Below are positions 33,361 to 44,780 of a stretch of DNA of 64,000 nt, piece after piece. Position 1 is the first letter of the stretch. Each line of letters starts with the position of its first letter. The translations under genes and the position numbers were made by a program. Source of the DNA: Rhizopus sp. PT2906 (lineage: Eukaryota; Mucoromycota; Mucoromycetes; Mucorales; Rhizopodaceae); assembly GCA_025529335.1 (NCBI GenBank), contig JAMYHX010000194.1, positions 1 through 64,000 of the forward strand, read 5' to 3'. The notes under the pieces were generated by a model. The model made no database searches. It was not told the DNA's origin and saw nothing but the letters and a program-made list of their open reading frames with translations.

Positions 33361-33514
33361 GGACAACATTATATTCACGTGTACATAAACAACTTATTCT
33401 TCACTTTTTGTTCTTTTTTTTTTCTGTTTCTTTTTCTGTTTCTTTTTCTGTTTCTTTTTCTGTTTCTTTTTCTGTTTCTTTTTCTGTTTCTTTTTCTTTT
33501 TCTTTCTTCTTTAA
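33361..33514. promoter_or_regulatory. Pyrimidine 12-mer tandem repeat between SIN3 and the aminopeptidase gene
   Basis: About 33415-33509 is a tandem repeat of the unit TTTCTTTTTCTG (around six to seven copies), ending a few bases before the aminopeptidase ATG. It is in the position of the promoter and 5' leader. Its strong strand asymmetry makes spurious open frames of Phe/Leu (+) and Arg/Lys (-) repeats. Confidence 0.6.
33415..33509. repeat. Tandem repeat of 12-bp unit TTTCTTTTTCTG
   Basis: Around six to seven near-perfect copies of a pyrimidine 12-mer, just before the aminopeptidase start codon. The last copies lose the G. Confidence 0.85.
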
Positions 33515-35565
33515 ATGACGTTTCAAACAGGAAAACGACTAAGGGCTTTACGAGAACTATTGAAATCTGAAAGATATAATATAGATGCCTTGTAAATAAC
33601 CTCAATAAAAGCAACAATAAATTCACTATATTGATTATACACGTATATATCTATCTATATATCTACGCATTTGTAGTCTTATTCCTTCAGAGGACGCTCA
33701 TCAAGTAAAATAGAAAGAACAAGTCAAATATTTTATGCTAATCTCGTCATTAGAGTGAAATTACCTCGGAATGCGACTTACGAAGACAATGGATTTCAGG
33801 GTTTAGTGGGTCTGCAGGTCTTGCTCTTGTCACATTGACAGAAGCTATTCTGTTCACTGATGGTAGATACTTTCTACAAGCAGAAGATCAGCTTGACGAA
33901 AACTGGACATTGATGAAACGAGGTTTTCCTGGTGTTCCTACTTGGCAGGAATACCTTGTAAAGGTAAAATGGATATTATTTATCAGAGACAAACAAACGT
34001 ATCGAATAATCTCTCTCTCTGTAGAAGCTTCCACCAGGCAGTCGTATTGGCATAGATACAACCTTGATAACCATTACTGATGCTCAAGAACTCAAGGAGC
34101 AGTTAAAAGCAGTCCGATCAGAGCTAGTGCCTGTCAGTCCAAATCCAGTGGATGTTGCCTGGGGATCGAACCGACCACCAAGATCGCATGATAAGATCTT
34201 TATTCATCCACTCGAGTTTGCAGGTCAGGATTATAAAGAGAAATTAGACAAAGTACGCAAGTATCTGTTTGAAAAGAAGCAGTTTGGTGTGATCATATCA
34301 GCACTAGATGAAGTTGCTTGGTTGTTCAATTTGAGAGGCTCAGATATTGACTGTAGCCCTGTATTCTACGCTTATGCTGTTGTCACTCTGACGAAGACTG
34401 TGCTTTATATCCAGCCCGAAAAACTCACAGAAGCGGTTCGACAGTATCTGTGTGATGTTCAGATAAGACCCTACGATACCATTTTTGAGGATTTAAAAAG
34501 CATGGAATTGGTGGATGGTCAAAAGATGTATGTCGATCAAAACACAAGTATGGCTATTGCTTCAGCCATTGGTTTAGTAAATAGTAAAACAGACTCAACA
34601 AAAAGAAATCTTGTTCAACCCTTTCTTTTTGTTAGGACAATATTGTGATAGAACGTTCTTATATTAATGATCTGAAGGCCATCAAGAATAAGAGGGAGCT
34701 CGAAGGCATGCGACTATGTCATATTCGTGATGGAGTCGCACTTGTTCAATTCTTTGCCTGGTTAGAGCAGCAGCTACTAACAGGAAAGACAATTAATGAG
34801 GTTCAAGCTGCAGATTATCTAGAGGCACTACGCGCTTCTCAACAAGACTACGTTGGGCTCTCTTTCCCTACCATTTCTAGCTCTGGACCTAATGGCGCCA
34901 TCATCCATTACGAACCTGAAAGGGATAATTGTAGGGTCATTGATCCAAATCAGATCTATCTATGTGATTCAGGAGCTCAGTATAAGGATGGAACAACAGA
35001 TGTAACTCGAACATATCACTTTGGCCAGCCAACTGCGTTTGAAAAGACCAGTTTTACTGCCGTTTTGCAAGGACACATTGCTCTAGACACTGCTATATTC
35101 CCTACAAACACAACTGGTTATCTTTTAGATGCATTTGCAAGAATGCCCCTTTGGAAATTAGGCTTAGATTACCGACATGGTACTGGGCATGGTGTAGGTT
35201 CATTCTTGAATGTACACGAAGGGCCACATGGTATTGGTATGAGGACAGCCTTTGATGTTTCTTTAGAACCTGGCATGACAGTAACCAATGAACCTGGTTA
35301 CTATGAAGATGGTCAATTTGGCATCCGTATTGAAAACGTTTTGCTTGTTCGAAAGGCTGCCCATATTGATGCCGACTATTTAGAGTTTGAGCATGTCACT
35401 ATGGTGCCTATTGGACTAAACTTGATTGATCAGGATATGCTATCTCCAGCTGAAAAGAAATGGATCAATGATTATCATGCAGAATGCTTCGAACGACTTA
35501 GTCCTCTGTTGGCTTCAGATCCTGTAGCAACTGCATGGCTTAAAAAAGAGACTCGTCCACTGTAA
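33515..35565 (+). CDS. Xaa-Pro aminopeptidase P (M24B metallopeptidase)
   Basis: Cytosolic enzyme removing the N-terminal residue before proline. Exon 1 (MTFQTGKRLRALRELLKSER) joins FLIPSEDAHQ, then SEITSECDLRRQWISGFSGS, ALVTLTEAILFTDGRY and EDQLDENWTLMKRG, the conserved creatinase-like N-domain. The catalytic pita-bread domain has the five metal ligands: Asp in CDSGAQY, Asp in DGTTDVTRT, His in RHGTGHGVGSFLNVHEGP, Glu in TNEPGYYEDG and Glu in GIRIENVLLV. The C-terminal domain ends AWLKKETRPL. This three-domain form matches APP1/AMPP, about 610 aa. The stop is 10 bp from the convergent VPS25 stop, so the two 3' ends must overlap. Confidence 0.95.
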
Positions 35566-35575
35566 AGAGAAATAT
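35566..35575. terminator. Shared convergent 3' end, 10-bp spacer
   Basis: Only ten bases (GAGAAATATT) separate the two stop codons of the converging aminopeptidase and VPS25 genes. Each transcript must be cleaved inside the other's coding region or UTR, so the mRNAs are antisense to each other at their 3' ends. Confidence 0.6.
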
Positions 35576-36343
35576 TTATTGAAAGAATTTGACACCCATA
35601 CTGTCTTCGTCTGTACCCTTAAAGATTTGCGCGTTGCCTTTTTTTACTAATACATTTAATGCTTTATCAAGCACTGTATTATCAATCTCAAAAAATTCTA
35701 TTTATACATCATTACGAGTTTCTGTTGTGAATAGCTCTTGTAATTACCTTGTCCCTCTGCTAGTTCACCATGAGCAATTTCATAATAGGTTACAATTTGA
35801 TCATTTTGTCCTGTTTCGTTTATCTGACACATCATTTAGTCTCTCTTTAATTTTGTATTTCTTTCTTCTTTACCCAATTCCATATCAAATTTGCCCATTC
35901 TTCAGGTGTATGCCAGTATATCAATGCCTCAGTCCTTGGTCCTTTTGGTCCTCCTTCCCATTCTGCCGTTCCTTCATACAAATATGAGTCAAGCTCTTCT
36001 TTTTTTTTAGTTTTTAGGTTATGTTGCGTACCTTTTTTTACCATCTCTTCAATAATTTCCTGCAAGGTCTCGAAGGACAGCCGTCTATTTATCTTTTTAT
36101 TTACAAATATTTCATGTTCTGAAGATGTAGTGGCTTTGTGAAGTTCAAGTCTAAATAACCGTTTATGTTTTGCATAATTCAATATAAGCTTTTCCCAATC
36201 AGATGCTTGACTTTTCCAAGTAGAATCTACAATTTGACGACTAATGGAAGTGACATTGAATAATAAGTTGATAGTTTATCAGTGTACGCCTACGTGAAAA
36301 AGGGTGGAAAGTCAAAGAGAGAAGGGTATTCAAAAGTGCTCAT
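35576..36343 (-). CDS. VPS25: VPS25, ESCRT-II subunit
   Basis: ESCRT-II component that sorts ubiquitinated cargo into multivesicular bodies. A short first exon MSTFEYPSLFDFPPFFT, with the PPFFT motif that binds VPS22/VPS36, joins RQIVDSTWKSQASDWEKL. The winged-helix 1 region follows (NYAKHKRLFRLEL, FVNKKINRRLSFETLQEIIE, ALIYWHTPEEWANLIWNWV), with KKKEEL and GPKGPRTE-rich insertions. A middle exon reads QNDQIVTYYEIAHGE. The second winged helix (FFEIDNTVLDKALNVLVKKG, AQIFKG) ends GVKFFQ. Human VPS25 ends GVKFF, matching. Three or so introns. The insertion around residues 90-110 lengthens it relative to yeast. Confidence 0.92.
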
Positions 36344-36794
36344 TAGAATGTAAAAAGAAAGTTCAGCCCATCGTCTTGGATTAATCTGAGATTGTTCATA
36401 AAAGTCACACTGACCATCTTTTTCATGCAACCTACTTCAACCTTTTGATATTCAAATGTTGTCAGTCTTTGAATAGGTAGCCTTAACAGTCATCCCGTTC
36501 ATTAGTTTAAATTAATCCAGCTCTGCAATGTCTGTAGTACTTCAGAAAGAAGATAAAAGCCAAAGGTAAAGCTTATGATTCAAAAATCGAGAGAGAAATG
36601 ATAATAACAATCATGAAAAATAAATTCTCTGGTCTTTCCTTTAAAAGAAGACGTAGGTATTCTATCGCTTATTTATTTGATGACATGGATTCATCAACAT
36701 TATCGATTGTATGTTCACATCCCCTTTTATTATTCTATTGTCTTGGTCGCATAATAATAGAAAGCAATATAAAAGACGTTTATTTCTATGTCTT
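36344..36794. other. Spacer between VPS25 and CLC genes
   Basis: No gene is supported. It holds the VPS25 promoter and the CLC 3' flank. A 76-codon plus-strand frame at 36598 overlaps the 3' end of CLC in antisense and has no family signal. Confidence 0.45.
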
Positions 36795-39700
36795 ATTCGT
36801 CTTCATTGACCTCTTTCAGATAAGCTAATAATCTTCTCTTGTGTATAATACCAAGGTACTTTCCATTTGAGTATGTAACACATACATATCTAGCACCAAG
36901 CTTAGTAAACATATCCATTAACAATGTCATGGAAGCATTTTGGTTGATGGTTAGTGGAGCCTAATAATAATAAAAAAAGGAGTGAGAATGACAGAAATAG
37001 AGAATAGATTGATGTATTACATGATCAACATAAAGTGAAAAGTCATTCAATGCTTGTTTTGTGACAAGCATGTCCTCATTGATGCTGTCATGATCTTTGG
37101 TTATTGTCAATAAGTTTCTAATGGGTGTCTTTAGGCCTTGATTTAGTGTTGTAATCATGTAATTTTCGGATGGCTGCTTTCTAATATAACAAGACACTTG
37201 CGCAATCTCTTCTTCCGTCATCCTTCGTTTCAATGCAGCCTCTAGTAAATCTAAGCCATGTGAAAGCTCACTGGTAGCGATGTATCCTTCCAACACATCG
37301 CCTTCGCTTAACACTGGGAATCCACCATCTTCGCTATACCCAAGGGCAGCAATAACACGTAGTTTCTGTTTTAGTTGCTCTATTGACACCGGCTTATCAG
37401 CATCAATAGAAGGTAAGCATTCCATAATATCCATAATAGTCATTGTGTGAACATAGTCCTTCTTCGCTTCAAGGTATGGATACTGCTTCAAGTCAATCAA
37501 TAAATCGTATATCCCTTCTACAAATATGGCGTCTGCAACCCATTTGGCAACCTATATTATCATCATCTTAGTATCATCTCACGAAGTTCTTCATGTATAT
37601 CTTACCATAACAGCAATCATGATGGGTAAAGCGTACGTTAAGGAATAGGTTAGTTCAAACATAATGACTACCAGTGATACTACAAAGGGATAAAATATTG
37701 GTTAGAGCCAGTGTCCCTTAACCATCACACTTTCTTACTCGTTGTTCTTGTAACGCCTGCCAAGCCCGCTGCAGCTCCTACAATAGCATAGACACCAGGT
37801 ATCACACATTCACCACGTGTTTCAAAATCATATGCACAAGCTGTAAATGGCCATGCCGTCTGATATGTTGTTGTGACATACTGCATAATTAGACCCATCA
37901 TTCTGCCAGTGATTGCGCCGATAATCAGACTTGGTAAAAATATGCCACCAGGAACCAAGCAGCCAAACGTAATTGTTGTTAAGCACATCTTGATGACAAG
38001 TGTTGTCACTAGTAAATAAAGTAGTTGGGGTATCTCTGCAATGGTTCGTCTATCAAGCATGGTTCATATACATGTATCTTTTACACTTTTTGCTACTTAC
38101 GCGCAAAGCCCACCGTTGTCGTTGACGGGTGAACATTCAGAAAATAGATGTGCGGCAAACTCGGTTAGACTCATTCTAAAAATTGTTATATGTCAAGTGA
38201 TTGAATAGAATATTAGTCTGAGACATACCTTGCAAATGGATTCCAGTAGCACACGAGGGAAGTCAAGACCATGATACAGAGCACCTCGATAATAGGATGC
38301 TTTCCGATAAAGGTAGCCTTTCTCAAACGTTGGTATCGAATGTTGAAGTGTGTGACTAATGTGCCAAAGAGACCCTAGAATGGTTTTAGTTCAGCATTCT
38401 GTCTTTATTTGTTTTAAGCTTACAGCAAGTGCAGCACATATGACCAGAGGAACCAGTTCAAAGAGATGATAATCCTTGTCGTATGATACTTGAAATAAGA
38501 CTATTTTCCCTGTTCCAAAGGGATCCATAATCTACCACATATAATAACCAAATTTTAGTAAACAAAAGAGCAAAATTGTAGTGTGTATACCTTTAACACG
38601 ATGGCTGCTACCATTGCACAGCAGTAGCTCCTGATCATTGTCTTCATAGGAAAATAATAACTCACTTCTTCTAGACTAAACAAGACTCCACCAATAGGAG
38701 CACCAAAGGCAACAGCAACACCAGATGCAGCGGCAGCCGATAAAATTTCTCTTCTTTTACCTAAAGGAGAAGGAGATATTGAATATGAATGTCTTTCAAA
38801 CTCAAAAGATTCTTACTTTCATTCTTATTAAATTTTGGAAACAATCTGCAAGCGATATTTCCGGCTGAGCAAGCCAAATGCACAAAAGGACCTTCTTTTC
38901 CAACTGTAAGGCCCGCTGATGTAGAAAAGATCTAAAAGAGGAAAAAAGATAGCTGAGTATATTGAGGCAAAACCGGTTTAGTACCTTTTGTACACTTTAC
39001 CATGCCTACACTTTTCACAATGAGAGTTTTTATACCCAAGAATCCTTTGATCACAAAGCCTCCGAGTATGACCTTGACCTCTGGGATGCCTGAGCCAGCA
39101 GAGTAGTACGCAGTCCTTGTCTCATACTGTGGCGACTCTACGCTGTTATGTTGTTTATTGTCAGATAGAACGGATACCATCGATGACGACTTTGAGAACG
39201 TAACATGACCTGGTTCCTTACGAACTCTAACTTTCTCACCGGTATATTTGACCATGGAGGCTGCTATAAATGAAAAGAGCAACTAGATAATAGAGTAGCT
39301 ATCAGAATAGATATTCTCGAAATGGAATGGTATCTTACACCAAATGCAGTATAAACAAACATTGACGTCAAATAGCTTTCAGTTTCATCCTCTATCTGTA
39401 ATACAGATGACCATGATCTCCATGCACGACATTCACCTTCTATAAGAAGTAATTCATTTAATCTCAGTTCTGTCCATTTTTTCTGCAGTTCTGTACCTTT
39501 TGTTTCCCAGCAACAGAAATTACGATTTAGTAACCAGTTGTTTGAACAATAACCTTGTTTGAGATCTGACATCCATTCCTGAACGACATCTATACACCAA
39601 GCAATAACAGCTACTACTGTTCCAATGATGGTGACTAATATCCATGCCTGTGCTGCATCACCTGTCTTCATCAAGCGTCCTTTTACTCCATGAATGTGAC

Positions 39701-40067
39701 GCAGCTTCCTTTTTCGTATACCTTCTTTGATTCTGTCATGTATCCAATCTGTATATTATTGTTATTAATAAAATCCTATATTTTAATAGAAGTAAACTTT
39801 ACCTATGCTAGAATAAGACTCATTCCATACTCTTACACCCGTGCTTTCATTTACTAGACTCTGTCTATCTTCGTCATAGAATCCTGATCTTTTATTGAAT
39901 AATCTAAATTTATGATATCTTGTGTGTTCTCCTCTTCCATCAGTATCCTCTTTTATGATATTAGGAGAAGGGGAAGGCAAAGGTACGGACATATCGGAAG
40001 TGTAATAGTGTGGTTTAGATTGCCTTCTTCTTTCTAGCAAAGAAGAACTTTCGGTAGGATGACTCAT
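36795..40067 (-). CDS. CLC chloride channel/transporter with CBS domains
   Basis: Voltage-gated chloride channel or Cl-/H+ exchanger of endosome/vacuole membranes (Gef1/CLC-3-7 type). The N-terminus MSHPTESSSLLERRRQ carries a dileucine-like ExxxLL sorting signal. A cytosolic region leads to membrane helices (AWILVTIIGTVVAVIAWCI; MFVYTAFGLLFSFIAA). Selectivity motifs are YYSAGSGIPEVKVILGG, LTVGKEGPFVHLA (with the gating glutamate) and VPGGIFLPSLIIGA. Others are FGAPIGGVLFSLEEVSYYFP and IVGAAAGLAGVTRTT. Two C-terminal CBS domains follow (MTIMDIMECLPSID; NQNASMTLLMDMFTKLGARY and KYLGIIHKRRLLAYL). Ten or so introns. An insert between helices B and D (KSSSMVSVLSDNKQ) is Ser-rich. Confidence 0.93.
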
Positions 40068-40979
40068 TGTGAACCAAATATTCGAATATGAAATGAAAGA
40101 AGAAAGAAAAGGTTCATGGATGGACTATATAAGGAAGCTCATTATTGGTTTAACGATGTATTAAATATATCACGGGACAGTTATGGCAAGAACAATGATA
40201 GGGTCTCATTTAAACACAGCACTCAGGCACTGGTCACACCAATTTCCTGATCTTGGGGAAATTTTCACATCCTATGACACAATCAACGGAAAAAAAAAAA
40301 AAGAGTTACAGCCTTGTATTTTGATTATAAAAGAAAGGACATAGGCAGGATAACTTTTTCTAAACAGACAAAAGGAATAAAAAAAGACAATAAAGAATAC
40401 TACTATCATCACATCCCCCACAACGTTATTTAACGTGGCTGATTTATATTTGATTGTCAGATATTTGTGACAAAGAACCAACTTGTATGTTTTCTTTACT
40501 TGGTTGGTTCTGTTAGCCAGTTAAATCGCTCTAGTGCGTTTTCTGAGCAGATAAAATGAGGATTTGACATGGCGGTATCAAGACCGGCTGCCTTTATATG
40601 CCATCTTTGTGACATGTATGAGTTGGGCTGACAGGTCTTGGGATAGGGTTGTTTAAACAAAAAATAAATCACCAAAAAGGTATAGATAGAACTGTCGTAT
40701 CATGTTGATGAAGATCCATAGTTGAGTATAGCAATTCTAGACTTAGTATTCTATCTTGACTGTTTTTGTTTAGGCTTCTTTCGATATTTCTTTAATAATG
40801 TCCAAACAATAATATTTGATGCAAATCATTCTTCCTTTACCAAAATATAATATCTGATTAGAAATCCGGCACTCTATTGCGAGCATTTTATGATAAAGTA
40901 ATCGCCATGGGCTTATTCACAGTTTGTTGCTATGTTTTCTTTTCTATAGTAAACATCTTTTAAAACAGTCTGAACGTAT

Positions 40980-41020
<41 letters not shown>

Positions 41021-41400
41021 ATCCGATAGCATCACAAAGTCTCTTAACTGTTTCATTAAAATAAGATATTAGCATCATTTACCGTGTGATGCACGATAAA
41101 CAAATGACGAATAAAATTTATGCACTACTATATAAAACGCACATCAGGAACGTCAGTAGTACAAGCATTACATGTCAACGCCTAGACATATAGTTGTTTT
41201 AAACAAAAAGATTGCCATTAAAAGCTTACATCAAGATTAAAATGACTCTCTCATATGTTTTAAATTCAGTCAAGTTAAAGCTGTTTCAAAACCTTGGAAT
41301 TAGAGACAGTTTGAGTAAGAGCGTAAATCCAGTCACTCTTATGCGCCCCTTAAAAATCATAAAAATAAAAACGCGATACGAATCTGTTGTTGATTAACAA
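40068..41400. other. Intergenic region with T36 tract
   Basis: No gene is supported. An uninterrupted T36 tract lies at 40982-41017. Upstream of the exonuclease gene are a TATATAAAA box at about 41130 and an AT-rich leader. Short frames at 40272 (-) and 41212 (+) show no family signal. Confidence 0.45.
40982..41017. repeat. T36 homopolymer
   Basis: Uninterrupted 36-nt T run in the gap between the CLC and RNA exonuclease genes. Confidence 0.9.
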
Positions 41401-43429
41401 ATGAGTGACGATTGCTCCATTATAGAAACTTTCATAGACCAGAAACGCAAAGAGAATCCAGAAGTGGTTGAAAATAGTAAATATAAACAAGAGCTTGTTT
41501 AAATACGTTTATTTATTATAACCAGTTGAGAATAAGAAACAGAGAACTATGGAAACAAAAATATACAGGAAATTGAAAAAATCAATAATGAAGGCAATCC
41601 ATCTCAAGATGGCTTATGAAGTTATTGATGATCAAGTGGTAATTCTCGAGAAAAAGAAGGAAATAAGTTTAATAATACCATATTAGATTGTTCATCCAAA
41701 AGTCATTTTGAAGCAAGTCAAAGATTATGCATCAATGAAGGATATCCGTAGATTGTTATTTGCTCTCTTTAAAATGAATAAGCCAACACCTTTTGCTGAA
41801 CTACCCGAGTTTTCAGGAGTACAACCAGTTGGAAAGGTTATTTTTATAGATGCACCCATTTTGGATCCTCACGAGCTAGGTCTACCATTAGAAGTACCTT
41901 GGGTATCCAAGTCAGACACTCCAGAAGTTTACAACAAGATTGTTTCGAGCAGCATTCGGGATTATATCAATGTAGAGGACGATGTCATTGGCTTGGTTAC
42001 TGTAGTGGGGTTTGATCAATACAAGAGAGTGGGTGATCGGTTTATGGACCTACTAGAAGTGCCTTTAACCAAGGCAGATGTAAAGAAGAGACGAGAGGAA
42101 GAGGAGAAGCTACCGGATGGAACCTTGGCTATTCCTCCAGAAATGCTTGTCATGACACTAGAAGAATTAAAAATGGAAGATTTTCCGATTCATTCATCGC
42201 TAGATTCCAATAGCGTATTAGAAGATGGTTGGGTAGAAACATCACCTGGAAAGGGAGCAAAAGTGAAAAGACTGGTTGCCCTCGATTGTGAAATGGTAGA
42301 TAAAGGCATTATCATCAATGGACAATAGCTGACATGTCTATGTGTAGTGTAAAACAGTGAATGGGTATGCTATTACTAGAGTAGCGCTAATTGATAGAGG
42401 TAGGTTATGATAGATAATTCAGCATATACACTATATATAACAAGTATCATAGAGCACACTATACTTATTAATGAGTTTGTAAAGCCGACAGAGGAAGTTA
42501 CAGACTATATTACGCACATTAGTGGTGTCAGTGAACAATCACTTGTAGGAGTCAATACGACATTGGCAGACATTCAAAAAAAGCTTTTGGCATTGATTGA
42601 CGGTGATACCATTCTTGTCGGTCATGGATTAGTCAATGATTTAAGATGCTTAAGAATGAAGCATCCATATATTATCGATACTTCAATCATCTATCACCAT
42701 AAGAATGGACCACCTTATAAAGCATCACTGAAAGATTTGGTTGCAAAGTATCTGAAACGATCAATTCAAGTTGAAAGCGTGGATGGCCATGATCCATGTG
42801 AGGATGCTATTGCCAGCTTAGAATTAGTAGAACGTAAGCTTCAGCGTGGTATAAATTATGGTCTCACGGGTCTATCCCAAGTCAAGACTATTCTAGATAA
42901 TTTGAACAGTCAAAAGCAAGAAGCAGCCGTGATTGAGACTAATGCAAACTTGAGCGTGTCTATGAATCGAATGTTATCAGAACATCTCTTAAAGGGCTAC
43001 TTTCCAGAAGCGAATGATGAGCATGTGTGCAAGAAACTGATTGAATTACATCCTTCAAAAAAGTTTATTTTTGCCCGACTCGACCTGCCACAAGAAACAG
43101 AACAAGATAGGCAAACAACATTCCATGCCTTATTTTCCAACGTTTATAAACATGCGGAGCCTTATACTGTCTTTTGTTTGTCGACTGGATATAGAAAAAA
43201 TAAACAAAGAGAAGAGTAAGTGTAAGAGGGTGTAAGGGATGATGCTAATAACTTTAATAGATTAAGAGAAAAGCGGTTACAATACAAAAAGAACTTGAAA
43301 AAAATAGGCTTGGAAGATATTCCGATGGAAGAACGTTGGAGTCCAGAGGAAGAATTACTCCTAGAACAAACGTCTGATTCTACTCGTCGTGGATTTGTAT
43401 TTATTCATGTCAAAGGAACTGATAAATAA
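41401..43429 (+). CDS. DEDDh 3'-5' RNA exonuclease (REX1/NEF-sp-like)
   Basis: Exonuclease of the REX family, which trims 5S rRNA, tRNA and other small RNAs in the nucleus. Exon 1 is MSDDCSIIETFIDQKRKENP. The next exons give IENKKQRTMETKIYRKL and the N-terminal region with DIRRLLFALFKMNKPTPFAE. The exonuclease domain has Exo I LVALDCEM (Asp and Glu), Exo II VGHGLVNDLRCL, with DTSIIYHH after it, and Exo III HDPCEDAIASLELV. The five DEDDh residues are all visible. The intron directly after CEM is typical. The C-terminal extension (FARLDLPQETEQDR; ...GFVFIHVKGTDK) resembles the RNA-binding tail of REX1/REXO5. About 560 aa. Confidence 0.88.
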
Positions 43430-44780
43430 ACTCTTTTCGTACACATGTGTATTTGAGTATATTTTCTGTGTGCTTCAGAGTCCTGTCCTCGGGTGGGAAA
43501 TAGATTCAAAAAAGCTCTCTTTAAAGGGCAAAGTGTGTCCTTTCGACTATTTTGTGATTACTATTATCAACACCATTTTCAAGTGTATCATAACAATGTA
43601 TATTTAGAATGTTCATCTTTAAGATAGCTGTATGTTTACGCTAGTTTGATATCACACATATTGAAAGCGGCAAAAAGGACATGAGGATATACTCACACGA
43701 ACGCATGCAGAGTAAAGAATAAACAATAGGAGAAGGCTGTAAATATGGTAAACCATTTTGACTGATGTCTCACAAAAGAATTACCTACTTTCAACCTAGT
43801 TTGTTATCAGCGTGATGCCTCCTATAAACATGTGCTTAACCTCTCGATGATTATCATCAATTTAAAAGCATACACTAATGCATTTTTATTTCTACTACCT
43901 TTTCGCGACTTGTACTAAAATGTGGCAATTTTAAGAATACTATGCCATGACCTTGTGTGTGTGTGTGTGCACAGTTCACTTCATACGAGATTACTTTTTT
44001 CTTCGCCATCCAATTAAAGTTAGTCAAACAATCATGCATATTGATGCAAGTACATATGCAATAGGAAAGCTTAGATGTACCCTGCTTATAAACATCATTC
44101 ACACAGCAATCTAATGATGCAAAGTGAGGGAAATGGCATATTAATATCTTTCATTTTGCATATGACTATGTGAAATATGATAAGCAAAATATAGTCTCCT
44201 TTCGTTGACAAAATGTAACATCAAAATAAACTTTTTGACCAAAAATGAGGGCTATTCCGTGAACCCCGGATTCATTCTTGTGTACCTAAGAGTGAGCTAA
44301 GCCTCTGTTTATCATATTATGCTTTAGTGGTGGTCATTTTGAATTTTAGCATGTATTTGTTACTTCTAAGCATGTTATTATCCCTTACAGCGTATTCGAG
44401 AAGAATAATGCTCTAAATAAAGATAACAAGTAAGAAATAGCCACAGTTACAGCATGTGCCACGATGTACATCTGCTGAAACACATTTACAAAATAGTAAA
44501 TAGCTACACATATACATACTTTGGCGTAATTTTTGATATCCTCAAACAAAAATAATCATAAAACAACAAGGAGAAGAGAAACAGAGACAAAGGTTATGCA
44601 AAGATAGATAATTAAGGAATATCACTCTCTTTTTTGTTTACACTGAGGGCATCGTGCATACTCGCTTAGAGGGAGTCAATCTTAAAAAGGTATGAGAAAG
44701 GTGATACTAACGCAATCATTTAAATAGGCGCGTTCCTTGATCAATCTGTTTTCTTTTTCTTTTGATAATCAAGAAACAAA
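43430..44780. other. Intergenic region
   Basis: No gene is supported in this 1.35-kb gap. A short (GT)n run lies at about 43956-43969. The final 100 bases are pyrimidine-rich (TTTTCTTTTTCTTTTGA) and probably form the promoter of the dioxygenase gene. Confidence 0.45.

Noticed and set aside
33375..33626. Arg/Lys repeat protein on the minus strand and Phe/Leu repeat protein on the plus strand
   Set aside because: Both are translations of the pyrimidine 12-mer repeat between SIN3 and the aminopeptidase gene.
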